A stretch of DNA of 64,000 nucleotides from NCBI GenBank assembly GCA_024167805.1, contig CP099988.1, positions 2,240,001 through 2,304,000 on the forward strand. The letters are read 5' to 3'. Numbering within the stretch: the first letter of the stretch is position 1; each line of letters begins with the position of its first letter. The translations under genes and the position numbers were made by a program. The notes under the pieces are model-generated. The model saw only the letters and a program-made list of their open reading frames with translations. It was not told the DNA's origin and did not search any database. Positions 48,965 to 58,876 of this stretch are shown here, piece by piece. This stretch comes from Methanobacterium sp. ERen5. GTDB lineage: Archaea; Methanobacteriota; Methanobacteria; Methanobacteriales; Methanobacteriaceae.

Positions 48965-50505
48965 TTGGAAGGTAATGTAGTTAATTCTAAAATGGGCTGG
49001 ATGGCCCTGATACTTGTTACTTTATCCTCATTTATCATAGCCCTTGATTCTACTTTTATGAACGTGGCAATATCCAACTTGGTTCTTGATCTAAACACCA
49101 CGGTATCATTTATCCAGATAATAATCACTGTTTATGCACTTACCATGGCATCTTTAATGCTTCTAGGTGGTAAGATGCAGGATGTAATGGGAAGAAAAAA
49201 GCTTTCCTTTGGGGTGCTGTTATCTACGGTGTTGGAACTACAGTTGCAGCTTTAAGTGTTAATGCGCAGATGCTGCTTATTGGATGGTCCATACTGGAGG
49301 GAATAGGGGCAGCTCTCATGACCCCTGCAACTGCATCCATCATAACAGGAACCTACACTGGAAAGAACAGGGCATTTGCAATGGGCATTTGGACAGCTGT
49401 GGCAAGTGTTGGTGCAGCTGTAGGTCCGCTGTTTGGAGGTTTTTTAACCACATTTTTAAGTTGGAGATGGGGATTTGGAATTGAACTCATCATCGTCATG
49501 ATCATACTCATATTTTCCAGGCACCTCAAACCATTCCCACCATCAATGGAACTTGAAGAGCTGGATAAGATCAGCATAGTACTTTCAACCATGGGAATTT
49601 TGGTTTTAGTGATTGGAATATTAACCCTGAACACAGCAGGCGGTTGGAAAACAGCAGTTATCATGATTGGGGTGGGCATAATCCTCTTAACTTTATTCTA
49701 TCACAGGGAGAAAGTATTGATTATGAGGGGACTTAAACCCCTCACAGATATCAGACTGTTTAGAAATTGGAATTTTACACTTGGAAATTTAACAAGACTC
49801 ATAATGCAGCTGGCACTTGCAGGTACTGTTTTTGTTTTACCAGTCTTTTTACAGGAAGTCACGGGGTTAAATGCGTTTACTACGGGACTAGCATCTTTAC
49901 CATTAACCATGGGACTGTTTGTTGTTGCAATTGCTTCGTCTAGGATAACATCCAGGATAGCACCCCACAGGGTAGTTTCACTGGGATTTCTGTTGTCCCT
50001 TTTAGGCAGTTTTATACTCAGTTTCCAGTTCAACCTGAACACCACTGTATGGGATATTGTTCCTGGTTCGCTGCTTCTTGGCGTGGGGTTGGGTTTGGCA
50101 TTTCCAGTCACAAGCAACATCGTACTATCTTCTGCAGAGGACAGTAAACAATCAGATGCATCTGGCATACTCTCAACATGCTCGAGTTTGGGTTCATCCA
50201 TGGGAACAGCAATCATAGGGTTGGTTCTTATATTGGGTGTGATTAATGGACTCTACGCAGCTGTGGATCAAACATTTCCAAACGAATTTACCAAGGACGA
50301 GATCAAACAAAACCTAACACACTACACTGAAACATTTAAACACACGAACCTCACGGGTTTAAGGGAGAATGAAAAATCAAACGCCTATAAAATAATAAAT
50401 ATCACAATTTCAAAAGAGATGAAAACCACATTCGACTTCATATCCCTCATATTTCTCATAGGTTTGATATCATCCCTATTTATAAAACCATTGAAACGGA
50501 AGTAG
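48965..50505 (+). CDS. MFS drug exporter, DHA2 type (one frameshift)
   Basis: About 513 residues starting at TTG 48965, eight bases after GGAGGG. The frame breaks near 49203-49205 (TTT would need to be TTTT); read through, RKKLFLWGAVIYGVGTTVAA joins the two halves. Fourteen helices, motif A (GKMQDVMGRKKLF), motif C (GAAVGPLFGGFL) and the helix-1 motif LDSTFMNVAIS (motif D1) mark the DHA2 drug:proton antiporters. It is divergent from a TetR gene, a common arrangement for regulated drug or fatty-acid exporters. Confidence 0.85.
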
Positions 50506-50717
50506 CAAATTCAAGATAATCATACTTTTTTTTAATTTAAAGCAATTTTGGGGTTTGGTAACAATAACCCGGGATGATTTGCAGTTGAAAGTGGGATAAT
50601 ATGACTTATTATTGGGGAAATAAAAAAAGTTGAAGGATTGATAAGTAAATACTAATAGTATTGGGTTCAAATATTAGTTAAGAAAGCTATATTTATTTTT
50701 TATTTGGAGAAATTTTA

Positions 50718-50960
50718 ATGGATGAAAATACTAAAAAGAAAATATTAAAATTATTATCTAAGGCAAAAAAGGAAAATCCCGAAAATCCTGCTGTATCTTG
50801 CAATGATTTGGAAGATGAACTGAATATGGACGATCATGAGCTTGATGTGTACATTCGAGATCTTGAGTACAGGGGATATATAGAATACGAGGGATCTAAA
50901 ACCTATGATGGCCAGGACATTACCCTCACTGCTAAAGGGGAAAAAATTGTTAAAAATTAA
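50718..50960 (+). CDS. Small winged-helix DNA-binding protein
   Basis: An 80-residue acidic/basic protein. DNA-binding-like pattern: KKKILKLLSKAKKENPEN, then CNDLEDELNMDDHELDVYI (helix-turn-helix) and LEYRGYIEYEG with a wing and TLTAKGEKIVKN. The ending is typical of archaeal MarR/ArsR-like mini-regulators. GGAG lies 11 bases before the ATG. It stands alone between the MFS gene and a TetR gene; no target known. Confidence 0.7.
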   Translation: MDENTKKKILKLLSKAKKENPENPAVSCNDLEDELNMDDHELDVYIRDLEYRGYIEYEGSKTYDGQDITLTAKGEKIVKN

Positions 50961-51335
50961 GTTTAATTGATTGATTCTTGAGTTATTTGAAACTTTGTGT
51001 CCCTGGCAGATATTTCCTCAAATTTTAGGGTTGATATTCCATACTATTTTCCATCAGCACTATTTTTTTTGAATCAATTAGTTCTTCCTATGATTGGATG
51101 ATTGTTGATTGAAAATTTAGTTCTGGGCTGTTTTTGTGATTGTATACTCAACATTTATATACAAGAAAACATAATGTTAATTATACTGACATGGTGTTCG
51201 ATTTTATGATGTAGTGTATGATAATAATTATACAGTGTAATTCACTTTGAACTCGTGTCACTTGATGAACCAGGTTCATCTGAAATATTTTAAATCAATT
51301 AAATCTGATAAAAAGATTTTTGTGGGGTGGTAAAT
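50961..51335. other. Control region upstream of second TetR gene
   Basis: About 375 A+T-rich bases with no coding sequence. It contains the perfect palindrome at 51264-51280 and an imperfect one (AATTATACAGTGTAATT) near 51227-51243. Both fit operator sites for the TetR protein encoded just downstream. Confidence 0.45.
51264..51280. promoter_or_regulatory. 17-bp perfect palindrome, candidate TetR operator
   Basis: GATGAACCAGGTTCATC is perfectly symmetrical around its central A. It lies 55 bases before the TetR start at 51336, the normal position for an autoregulatory operator, and 17 bp is a typical TetR-site length. No second copy was found near the ABC genes. Confidence 0.65.
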
Positions 51336-51971
51336 TTGACAAGAGCCGAGAGAAAACAGCGCGAACTGGAATTAAGACGCAACGACATTGTTGATTCCGC
51401 GGAAAAACTATTTTTTGCCAGGGGATATGAAACTGTTAACATGAACGACATAGCCCAAGAAGCAGAAATGGCCAGGGGCACCCTTTACCAGTACTTTAAA
51501 AATAAGGAAGACATATATGCCTCCATAGCATTACGCGCAGCCAACATGATAAACGAAAGATTCCAGGAACTGCTGACCCATGATATCAAGGGAATTGACA
51601 AGGTGCGTTGGGTATGCAAGTTTTACTACGATTTCTACCTGGAATATCCAGGCTACTACGATGCCTACTACCATTCTCAAATGTTCGAAATCGATGATTC
51701 AAAAACACTCAAACAACTACAGAAAATCAGAAAAACCAGTTTCAAATTGGCAGTAAATTCAATTAAAGAAGGAATAGAAGACGGCACAATGAGGGATGAT
51801 ATTGACCCAGTTGTCACGGCCTTGTACCTACTATCAACTTCAAACAACATAAACAACATCAGCCCAGTCACACAAATGTACCTTGACGAATATGGACTCA
51901 CACACGACGATCTATTCAACCAAACACTCGACATATCAATCAGATCCATTGAAAACAGCAAAACCAGCTAA
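51336..51971 (+). CDS. TetR/AcrR-family transcriptional regulator
   Basis: A 211-residue protein starting at TTG 51336, six bases after GGGGTG; a GTG at 51327 overlaps that site. The helix-turn-helix is intact: SAEKLFFARGYETVNMNDIAQ and EMARGTLYQYFKNKEDIY (residues 16-55). The C-terminal domain is helical and ends SIENSKTS. The downstream ABC permease and ATPase genes, in the same direction 236 bases on, are the likely targets, with autoregulation through the palindrome at 51264. Confidence 0.85.
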   Translation: MTRAERKQRELELRRNDIVDSAEKLFFARGYETVNMNDIAQEAEMARGTLYQYFKNKEDIYASIALRAANMINERFQELLTHDIKGIDKVRWVCKFYYDFYLEYPGYYDAYYHSQMFEIDDSKTLKQLQKIRKTSFKLAVNSIKEGIEDGTMRDDIDPVVTALYLLSTSNNINNISPVTQMYLDEYGLTHDDLFNQTLDISIRSIENSKTS

Positions 51972-52119
51972 CAAACAATGTGTCAGGTACAAAAACAGAC
52001 TTGAATTTACAAGATAATCAGTAAACCAACCATTAAAGTAAAAAAATAATTGAGGATTAAATAAGGATTGGCAGCAAATCTCAGCTGCAGCTAATTTTTT
52101 CCTATTCATCAAATATTCC

Positions 52120-52146
52120 GGACTCATTTTTTTGGGGATGAAGTCC
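52120..52146 (+). promoter_or_regulatory. Imperfect hairpin ahead of the ABC operon
   Basis: GGACTCAT and ATGAAGTCC form a stem with one bulge around a T-rich loop, 60 bases before the permease start. It could be a terminator for the TetR transcript or an operator. Weak evidence. Confidence 0.3.
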
Positions 52147-52206
52147 ATGCAAATATTTCTATAAAAAAAATTTGGGGTAAACTAATTAAAGGGGAGTAAA
52201 ATTTAA

Positions 52207-53348
52207 ATGTTAGATATAGCTTTTAAAGATTTTAAAGCCAAAAAAGCAGGGCTGCCATGTGTATAATCGGAGTCATGGCATGTGTTTTGCTTATAGGTGT
52301 AATTAATGTGGTTATGTATGAAATGGTTTCAGGTCTCAAGGGAGATCTGGGAACAGTACATGGAAAGATGTACTTCGAACAAAATGGAACCAACTACCCA
52401 CCTGCAGGAAGTGTGATAACTGAAAGCTTGGGTAACGAAGTATTAAACAAAAGCGTAGTTGACAGTCAGAAAAGTACCAACGCACTTTTCACACCATTAC
52501 AGGGGAGTCAAACCGGTGACGGGGGAATGACCATGGTAGTTGGACTGACACCTGGCAGGGAAGGTGCATACATTGGAAACACAACAGTGACAGGTAAAAG
52601 TTCACTGGTGGGTGAAGCAGATAATGCCGTTATTATCGGGTCTGAAACTGCAAAAACCTACAACTCCACAGTTGGAAGCACCATAACAGTTAACAACGAA
52701 TCCTTTAAGGTTGTTGGAATAATGAAAAAAGTGGGAAGTGGATGGCCATTAACCATAGACAGTTCAATGGTCATGTCACTGGCCCATGCACAGAATATTT
52801 CAGACAGGAAGGGTTTAGTATCAACTGTCATAATGGTACCATCAAATGGAAACTCCGAACAAACTGTTGAAGACACCCTCCAGAGTGCCTATCCAAAGTA
52901 CGATGTTTACACAGAGAAAGACACACAAAAAACCATTGATAAACAGTTGAAGGAAGTCATGATCTTCATGAACATGGTCATAATCATGATCTTCGCAGTG
53001 TCAATGGTTCTCATCATGAACGTGATGATGATGTCTGTGAAGGAGAAAACAAAGGACATAGGTACAATGAGAGCATTAGGAACCAAAAAAGGATCTATAA
53101 TGCTTTTAATAATCTATGAATCTTTGATTCTAAGTTCTATAGGAGGTATAATTGGTATACTTCTTATTTCTCCTGTGTACAGTTTACTGGGAATTCTCAT
53201 GGGGGCCACGAACTTCAACTTCGTGCTTCCCACATCTGTGATTATACAGGTTGCGGTGATTGTTCTGGTCATTGGAACATTTTCAGGGTTACTCCCAGCC
53301 TACCTTGCAAACAAAATAAGCCCTATTGAGGCTTTAAGGTATGAATAA
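52207..53348 (+). CDS. MacB/FtsX-type ABC transporter permease (one frameshift)
   Basis: About 380 residues from ATG 52207 (MLDIAFKDFKAKK). The frame breaks in an A6 run at 52240-52245; one more A joins it to AAMCIIGVMACVLLIGV, the first membrane helix. Topology is that of MacB/LolC permeases: one helix, a large extracellular domain (about 45-255), then three helices in the C-terminal FtsX domain (MIFAVSMVLIMNVMMMSVKEK, DIGTMRALG, and ISPIEALRYE at the end). The conserved DIGTMRALGTKK coupling loop is present. It forms an exporter with the ATPase that starts 20 bases later. Confidence 0.85.
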
Positions 53349-53368
53349 AATAAAGGAGATTGTTTAAA

Positions 53369-54061
53369 ATGCAAAATTTGGTTAACGGTAAAGAACTCTG
53401 GAAAACCTATGATCTAGGTGGTGTGAAGGTCAACGCACTAAGGGGATTGAATATAACTGTGGATGAAGGGGAATTCGTGTCTATCATGGGTCCTTCAGGT
53501 TCTGGGAAATCAACTCTCATGAACTTAATAGGATGCTTGGATACTCCATCAGAGGGTGAGCTCACCATCGATGGCAGGGAAATATCCTCAATGAAGGAAT
53601 CTGAACTCACCAAGCTTCGGGCAGAGAAGATAGGTTTTATCTTCCAAACATTCAACCTTCTACCTGCACTTAGTGTTCGTGACAATGTGGAGTTTCCAAT
53701 GAGAAACATGAGTGGAGATAAAAAGTTGAATAAATCAGCTAGAAGAGCTCGTGCAGAAGAATGTTTGGAGAGTGTGGGTTTGAGTCACAGGTTGAATTAC
53801 CTTCCTGCCAAACTATCTGGTGGGGAAAGACAGAGGGTGGCAATTGCACGTGCCCTTGTAAACAAACCTAAATTCATCCTGGCAGATGAACCAACAGGAA
53901 ACCTTGACACAGAATCAACTGAAAACATCATGAAACTGCTCCATGATATAAATGATGGTGGCACAACCGTGATAATGGTAACCCACGACGTTGAAACCAC
54001 TCAAAACACAAGGATACTTAAAATTAGAGATGGAGTAATAGAACCAAATAAAGGGGATTAA
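53369..54061 (+). CDS. MacB/LolD-type ABC transporter ATP-binding protein
   Basis: A 230-residue ATPase from ATG 53369 (GGAGAT eight bases upstream). All motifs are seen: Walker A GPSGSGKST (about 45-53), Q-loop FQTFNLLPALS, signature LSGGERQRVAIARAL, Walker B ILADEPTGNLD and the His switch VTHD. This subfamily powers MacB/LolCDE-type permeases that export peptides, lipoproteins or drugs. It completes a two-gene operon with the permease, behind a TetR gene. No membrane-fusion protein, as expected for an archaeon without outer membrane. Confidence 0.9.
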   Translation: MQNLVNGKELWKTYDLGGVKVNALRGLNITVDEGEFVSIMGPSGSGKSTLMNLIGCLDTPSEGELTIDGREISSMKESELTKLRAEKIGFIFQTFNLLPALSVRDNVEFPMRNMSGDKKLNKSARRARAEECLESVGLSHRLNYLPAKLSGGERQRVAIARALVNKPKFILADEPTGNLDTESTENIMKLLHDINDGGTTVIMVTHDVETTQNTRILKIRDGVIEPNKGD

Positions 54062-54619
54062 AACCCTCAAAGTTCTATCTTTTTTAGAGATGAACATTTT
54101 TTCTTGATTACGTGAGCACTACATGCATTTTTATATCCTTTTTTTGGATCAATAATTTTAGTTTTCATACATTTTTTATCCATAAATGAAATATTGTTCT
54201 CTTTATGTGAAATAAAATTCTTAAATAGCACAATATATATATAGTTGGTTTAACGATACAATAAAATAAATTCAAAAACTCATTTAAAAAACACCAAAAT
54301 GGGGAGAACTTTGTTAGAAACATCAAAGATCGGTTTAAAATAAACCTATTTAAAATCACGACTAGTAAACCTTGAAATACAATAATCACGCCAGTATCCA
54401 TGAAACTATATACTCGAATTGTTTTGGCCCATATTCTCACATCACACCGTTAATTCACTAAATACATCAGTTATTTTAACTAAAAATATTACCATGGTCA
54501 CGATATTTGGATCAGGTAACTAGCGACACTAAAAAAGAATTAAATTTCATTAGTTTCCTAAAACATGCCCGTGACTTTGATGATATTTAAAAAAAACATT
54601 TTAAGAGGTTGTAATTCTA
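54062..54619. other. Long intergenic region, no gene recognised
   Basis: About 560 bases, very A+T-rich. A minus-strand frame of 91 codons (54165-54440) encodes only F/I/L/Y/N-rich sequence typical of translated A+T-rich DNA. AATATATATAGTTGG near 54230-54244 is a TATA-like sequence. The promoter of the polyphosphate operon is probably within the last 100 bases. Confidence 0.4.
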
Positions 54620-55510
54620 ATGTCAGTAGGAATTATAGATATTGGCTCAAATTCAGTTAAATTGAATGTTTATCGAAGCAACGCAGATACTGTGCACATA
54701 ATATTTTCAAGAAAAGAAAGTTTAGGCCTGGTATTTTACGTTAAAAATGGAATTTTAATGGATGAAGGAATAGATAAGCTTTTAGATATGCTAAAAAGCT
54801 TAAAAACCGACCTGGACTATCTGAAAATAGACAATTACAGATTCTTTGCAACAGCATCCCTTAGAAACATCAAAAACAGCGCCCAAGTCATTCAAATTGT
54901 TAAGGATGAGGTAAAAATAGATATAGATCTCTTATCAAGCAGCGAAGAAGGTGAACTGAGCTTTTTAGGATCACTGTCCACCATAAAAGAGGATGAAGGA
55001 ATTTTAATAGATGTTGGAGGCGGCAGTGTCGAGGTTGTACCCTACAAAAACAGGGAAATAACCCAAAAATACAGCATACCTGTGGGTTCACTTAAAATGT
55101 ACAACAGCTACGTATCAAATCTCATACCAACTGAAATTGAATGTTACAAAATAGAAAAAAGAGTATTCTCTGAACTAATAAAACAGGGCGTTAAAAATGA
55201 TGAAAAAAAGCAATTTTTATGCACAGTAGGTGGCAGTGTCCGTGCCATAGAACAGTTAATGGTTGATCTCAAAATAAAATCTAAAGATGAAGAATTTATA
55301 GATATTAAACAGTTTATGGAGTTAAAAAATCAACTCCATGGAAACAACAAGGAAACCTACAACAAGATACTGCATGTTAAACCATCAAGGATCCATTTAC
55401 TGGTACCCACCTTGATGATAGTTCTTGCAATTGCATCCTACTTCGGCTGTGAAAAAGTACAGGTAAGTAAGTTCAGTGTAAGGGAAGGTTACTTGCACAA
55501 AAAATATTAA
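54620..55510 (+). CDS. ppx: Exopolyphosphatase / GppA-like phosphatase
   Basis: A 296-residue protein of the ASKHA fold. Phosphate-1 motif IDIGSNSVKLNVY (about 6-18), the catalytic segment SSSEEGELSFLG (about 106-117; the acidic pair is the likely base) and phosphate-2 motif IDVGGGSVEV (about 132-141). It matches the N-terminal two domains of Ppx/GppA and lacks the C-terminal HD-type domain, as in short archaeal and actinobacterial Ppx. It releases phosphate from polyphosphate, or hydrolyses pppGpp in the Gpp branch. It ends 12 bases before ppk, so the two form an operon that makes and breaks polyphosphate. Confidence 0.9.
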   Translation: MSVGIIDIGSNSVKLNVYRSNADTVHIIFSRKESLGLVFYVKNGILMDEGIDKLLDMLKSLKTDLDYLKIDNYRFFATASLRNIKNSAQVIQIVKDEVKIDIDLLSSSEEGELSFLGSLSTIKEDEGILIDVGGGSVEVVPYKNREITQKYSIPVGSLKMYNSYVSNLIPTEIECYKIEKRVFSELIKQGVKNDEKKQFLCTVGGSVRAIEQLMVDLKIKSKDEEFIDIKQFMELKNQLHGNNKETYNKILHVKPSRIHLLVPTLMIVLAIASYFGCEKVQVSKFSVREGYLHKKY

Positions 55511-55522
55511 ACAGGTGCCCAA

Positions 55523-57637
55523 ATGTCACGATGGGATTATAGCTACACACAAAATCGGGAATTATCATGGTTAAAATTCAATAAACGAGTCTTAGAAGAA
55601 GCAGAGGATCTATTCGTTCCCCTACTTGAACGTTTAAAATTCATATCCATATTCACAAGCAACTTGGATGAATTTTACATGGTTCGCTGTGGAAGTCTCT
55701 TTGATTTGTCAATTATAGATGATAATTATTTGGACAACAAAACAGGTTTAAATGCTCATGATCAGCTAGACACAATTTACGACCGAACCGAAGATTTATA
55801 CAAAAATCGTGACGATGTATTTGACTCGTTAAATCAGCTCTTAAAGGATGAAGGAATTGTAGATCTGGAATTTACAGACCTCACAGATGATGAGATGAAA
55901 TTTGTAAACAAGTACTTCTTCGACTTCATATTCCCTGTACTCTCACCCCAAGTTATCGATGTTCAACACCCATTTCCACACATGTTAAACAAATCATTAA
56001 ACGTGATGCTACTCCTTAAAAATCAGTCTGAAACACTCTACGGACTCATACCCATACCAACATCACTGCCTAAGCTTGTTTACATGCCTGAAAATAAAAA
56101 TCGTTTCATTTTACTTGAAAAAATAATCTACGAATATGCCGGCGAAGTGTTTTCAAATTACAAGGTGAAATTCAAGACAGTGGTATCTGTGACTAGAAAC
56201 GCAGACATAGTTCTTTCAAACTCCACCCTGGACGATGATGAAGATTACCGGGGTTACATGAAGAAAATTTTAAAGAAAAGAATCCGTTTAGCCCCCATCA
56301 GACTGGAATTTTATAAATATTCAGATTCTAAGTTGACCAAATTTCTCTGTGAAAAATTAAATATCCAGAAAAATCAGGCTTTTGTCTCAAACACACCCCT
56401 TGAAATGAGCTACGTCTTCGATCTCTACAACCATGTTAAAGAGGTTAACGAGTACATATTCAACAAACTCTCCTTCAAACCATTTAACCCAAAAATACCA
56501 GACACTGTGAAGGACGGATCCATCATTTCACAGCTGAAAAAGAAGGATTTCCTGTTCAACTACCCCTACGATTCAATAGAACCATTTTTAAGACTGCTTA
56601 AAGAGGCAGCCAACGATGAAAATGTTATATCAGTTAAGATAACCATCTACAGACTTGCCAGATCCTCAAGTTTTATCAAGTACCTGCTTGAGGCCTGTGA
56701 AAATGGTAAGGATGTGACTGTGATAATAGAACTCAGGGCCAGATTTGATGAGGCAAACAACATCCACTACGCAGGCCTGCTTCAAGAGGCAGGATGCACA
56801 GTTCTCTACGGCTTTGAAGACTACAAACTTCATTCAAAGATATGCCTCATAACCCGTAGGGACAGAAACAAAATACAGTACATAACCCAGCTTGGAACAG
56901 GCAACTACAACGAAAAAACAGTGAAACTCTACACAGACATGAACTTCATAACAACAGACAAGGCAATTGGAGAAGATGCAATGCTGTTTTTCAAGAACAT
57001 GGCAATTTCCAACATAAACGGCGACTACGAAAAACTTTTAGTTGCACCCTGTGGATTGAAGAAGAAATTTATCGAGAAGATCGAGGCTGAAATTGAAAAG
57101 GTTCAAAACCAAAAACCCGCTGCCATAACCATGAAAATGAACTCCCTAACAGACAGGGAACTTATAGACATGCTACAGAAAGCATCAGAAGCAGGTGTTA
57201 AGGTAAAACTAATAATTCGTGGAATATGCTGCATAATTCCAGGGTTACCCGGCAAAACAGATAATATTGAAATCATAAGTATTGTGGGCAGGTTTTTGGA
57301 ACATTCCAGGATATACTGCTTTGGAACAGGTGATGATCTCGAGATCTACCTTTCAAGTGCTGATCTCATGACACGAAACACCGAAAAAAGGGTTGAAATT
57401 GCATTTCCAATAGAAAAATCCGTCCTAAAAAAGAGGATCATGAGCATATTAAACATCATGCTAAACGACAACCTCAAGGCCCGAAGGATCAACGACAAGG
57501 GAGATTATGAAAAGATCATAAGGGGTGTGGATATCATAGACTCCCAGAACTACTTCATGCACGACGACTTCAGGATCATAGAAGAAGAAACAGAGGACAT
57601 ATCCTTCTTTTCAAGACTCAAACACTTGTTTAAATGA
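55523..57637 (+). CDS. ppk1: Polyphosphate kinase 1
   Basis: A 704-residue enzyme, close to the usual length of about 690-720. The N-terminal signature NRELSWLKFNKRVLEEA, the middle segment FPHMLNKSLNVMLLL and both HKD-type parts of the catalytic domain are present. The autophosphorylated His is in YKLHSKICLITR (His437) and the second His in GRFLEHSRIYCF. It reversibly transfers the gamma-phosphate of ATP to a growing polyphosphate chain. ATG at 55523 follows AGGTG by five bases. Directly after ppx, before a hairpin terminator at 57659. Confidence 0.95.
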   Translation: MSRWDYSYTQNRELSWLKFNKRVLEEAEDLFVPLLERLKFISIFTSNLDEFYMVRCGSLFDLSIIDDNYLDNKTGLNAHDQLDTIYDRTEDLYKNRDDVFDSLNQLLKDEGIVDLEFTDLTDDEMKFVNKYFFDFIFPVLSPQVIDVQHPFPHMLNKSLNVMLLLKNQSETLYGLIPIPTSLPKLVYMPENKNRFILLEKIIYEYAGEVFSNYKVKFKTVVSVTRNADIVLSNSTLDDDEDYRGYMKKILKKRIRLAPIRLEFYKYSDSKLTKFLCEKLNIQKNQAFVSNTPLEMSYVFDLYNHVKEVNEYIFNKLSFKPFNPKIPDTVKDGSIISQLKKKDFLFNYPYDSIEPFLRLLKEAANDENVISVKITIYRLARSSSFIKYLLEACENGKDVTVIIELRARFDEANNIHYAGLLQEAGCTVLYGFEDYKLHSKICLITRRDRNKIQYITQLGTGNYNEKTVKLYTDMNFITTDKAIGEDAMLFFKNMAISNINGDYEKLLVAPCGLKKKFIEKIEAEIEKVQNQKPAAITMKMNSLTDRELIDMLQKASEAGVKVKLIIRGICCIIPGLPGKTDNIEIISIVGRFLEHSRIYCFGTGDDLEIYLSSADLMTRNTEKRVEIAFPIEKSVLKKRIMSILNIMLNDNLKARRINDKGDYEKIIRGVDIIDSQNYFMHDDFRIIEEETEDISFFSRLKHLFK

Positions 57638-57658
57638 ACATATTTTTAAAAAAGTTAA

Positions 57659-57691
57659 ATCCATATAATATATGTGGATTAGATTTTTTTA
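57659..57691 (+). terminator. Hairpin plus T-run terminator after ppk
   Basis: ATCCA (57659-57663) and TGGAT (57675-57679) form the base of an A+T-rich stem, followed by AGATTTTTTT. It lies between two convergent genes and its T-run reaches the end of the next gene, so it may serve both. Confidence 0.5.
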
Positions 57692-57979
57692 TTGTGGTTG
57701 GGGTAGATCTTGGGTGTACTTGGCTGTGAGATCGGTGATGTTCATTTTACCATCCCTCATATCATGGGTTATGTTGTTCAATTTATCAACGAGTTCACCA
57801 AATTTTTCATCGGTCCCATGATCAATTAAATATGTTTGTCCTTCAATGGTTGTATCCAGCACACTCACGGCTTTTAACATTTCATGGATATTGACATCCC
57901 CACATTCCCCAGCACGGATCCTTTCGACTAAATCCTTATTTAACTCTCTTAATTCATTTTTTGTGGCGATATAAACCAT
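57689..57979 (-). CDS. Hypothetical helical protein, start codon uncertain
   Basis: Up to 96 residues, all helical and charged (NELRELNKDLVERIRAGECG ..., LVDKLNNITHDMRDGKMNIT), ending TQDLPQPQ. No membrane helix or known domain. The only ATG near the start (57979) overlaps the ribosome site GGAGATGG, which is too close to serve it. An in-frame ATC at 57970 is seven bases from GGAGAT and might be the real start (see the near-cognate starts elsewhere). Convergent with ppk. Confidence 0.6.
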   Translation of the reverse strand: MVYIATKNELRELNKDLVERIRAGECGDVNIHEMLKAVSVLDTTIEGQTYLIDHGTDEKFGELVDKLNNITHDMRDGKMNITDLTAKYTQDLPQPQ

Positions 57980-58496
57980 CTCCTATTTTTTTTGATCAAC
58001 AATTGAAATCCAATTAAAAAAAATATTTTAGTAGGTTTAAAAAGAAATCTATTAAAATATAAAAATCGAGGCAGTATGAATTAAATCCTCAAATTTTGAA
58101 ATGAAATCTTTAAAATATTTAGGAAGATATACGTTTTTGAACTAAAATCAAATTTCAAAATTAATTAAACCCATCTTCATTAATAGTATTTGTCAGTACA
58201 AGTTAATATACTAAATTCTTTTTTATAAAAATCAACTGATGAAAGTTCCATTATAAAATCCTAGTAACTATTAGTTATGTTTCAGTGAAAATGAATTATT
58301 TTAGTTTTATTTTGGATGATCAACATTTAAATCTTGAATAATTACCTATTTGATTCATTTTCCCCATATTCTTATTTTGATGGATTTAAAATAGTTAATA
58401 TTATAACTAATTGTGAATTAACATAGAATAGTAAGTTTTGGAATGTATTTTTGTGGACTGTTACAAATTTACAAACTAAACAACTGTAGTTTTTAT
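57980..58496. other. Long intergenic region upstream of the tRNA
   Basis: About 515 A+T-rich bases without a credible gene. Its right end must hold the tRNA promoter, for which TTTACAAACTAAAC near 58468-58481 is a possible box A. Nothing else recognised. Confidence 0.35.
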
Positions 58497-58579
<83 letters not shown>

Positions 58580-58876
58580 CTCACTTTTTTCTTATTTTAA
58601 ATCTAAATTATTTCCTTAAAAATAGAGTCATCAACATTCATTGGTTTGTATTCTCAAATTTTTTTAAACTCATTTTCTCAAGACCTTCGGATCTGCATAA
58701 AACATTAATAATATTAATTACAAATAAAGTATTAACACTATTTTTGGAGGTGGGAAAGCCTATACAAAAACAATCTACAATTTCTGAAATACTTAGACTG
58801 ACTTGGTAAATAGTTTCCAAGTACAAAACAAATGTTTGTTTAATAAAATAAACGGATATAACTAGGTTGTGATAAA

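Noticed and set aside
54165..54440. 91-codon minus-strand hydrophobic frame
   Set aside because: Composition (I, F, L, N, Y) is that of translated A+T-rich DNA. GTG start without a convincing ribosome site and no motif.
58740..58800. GGAGGTGGGAAA site upstream of a possible short ORF
   Set aside because: The frame at the expected distance ends after about seven codons and has no start codon or motif.
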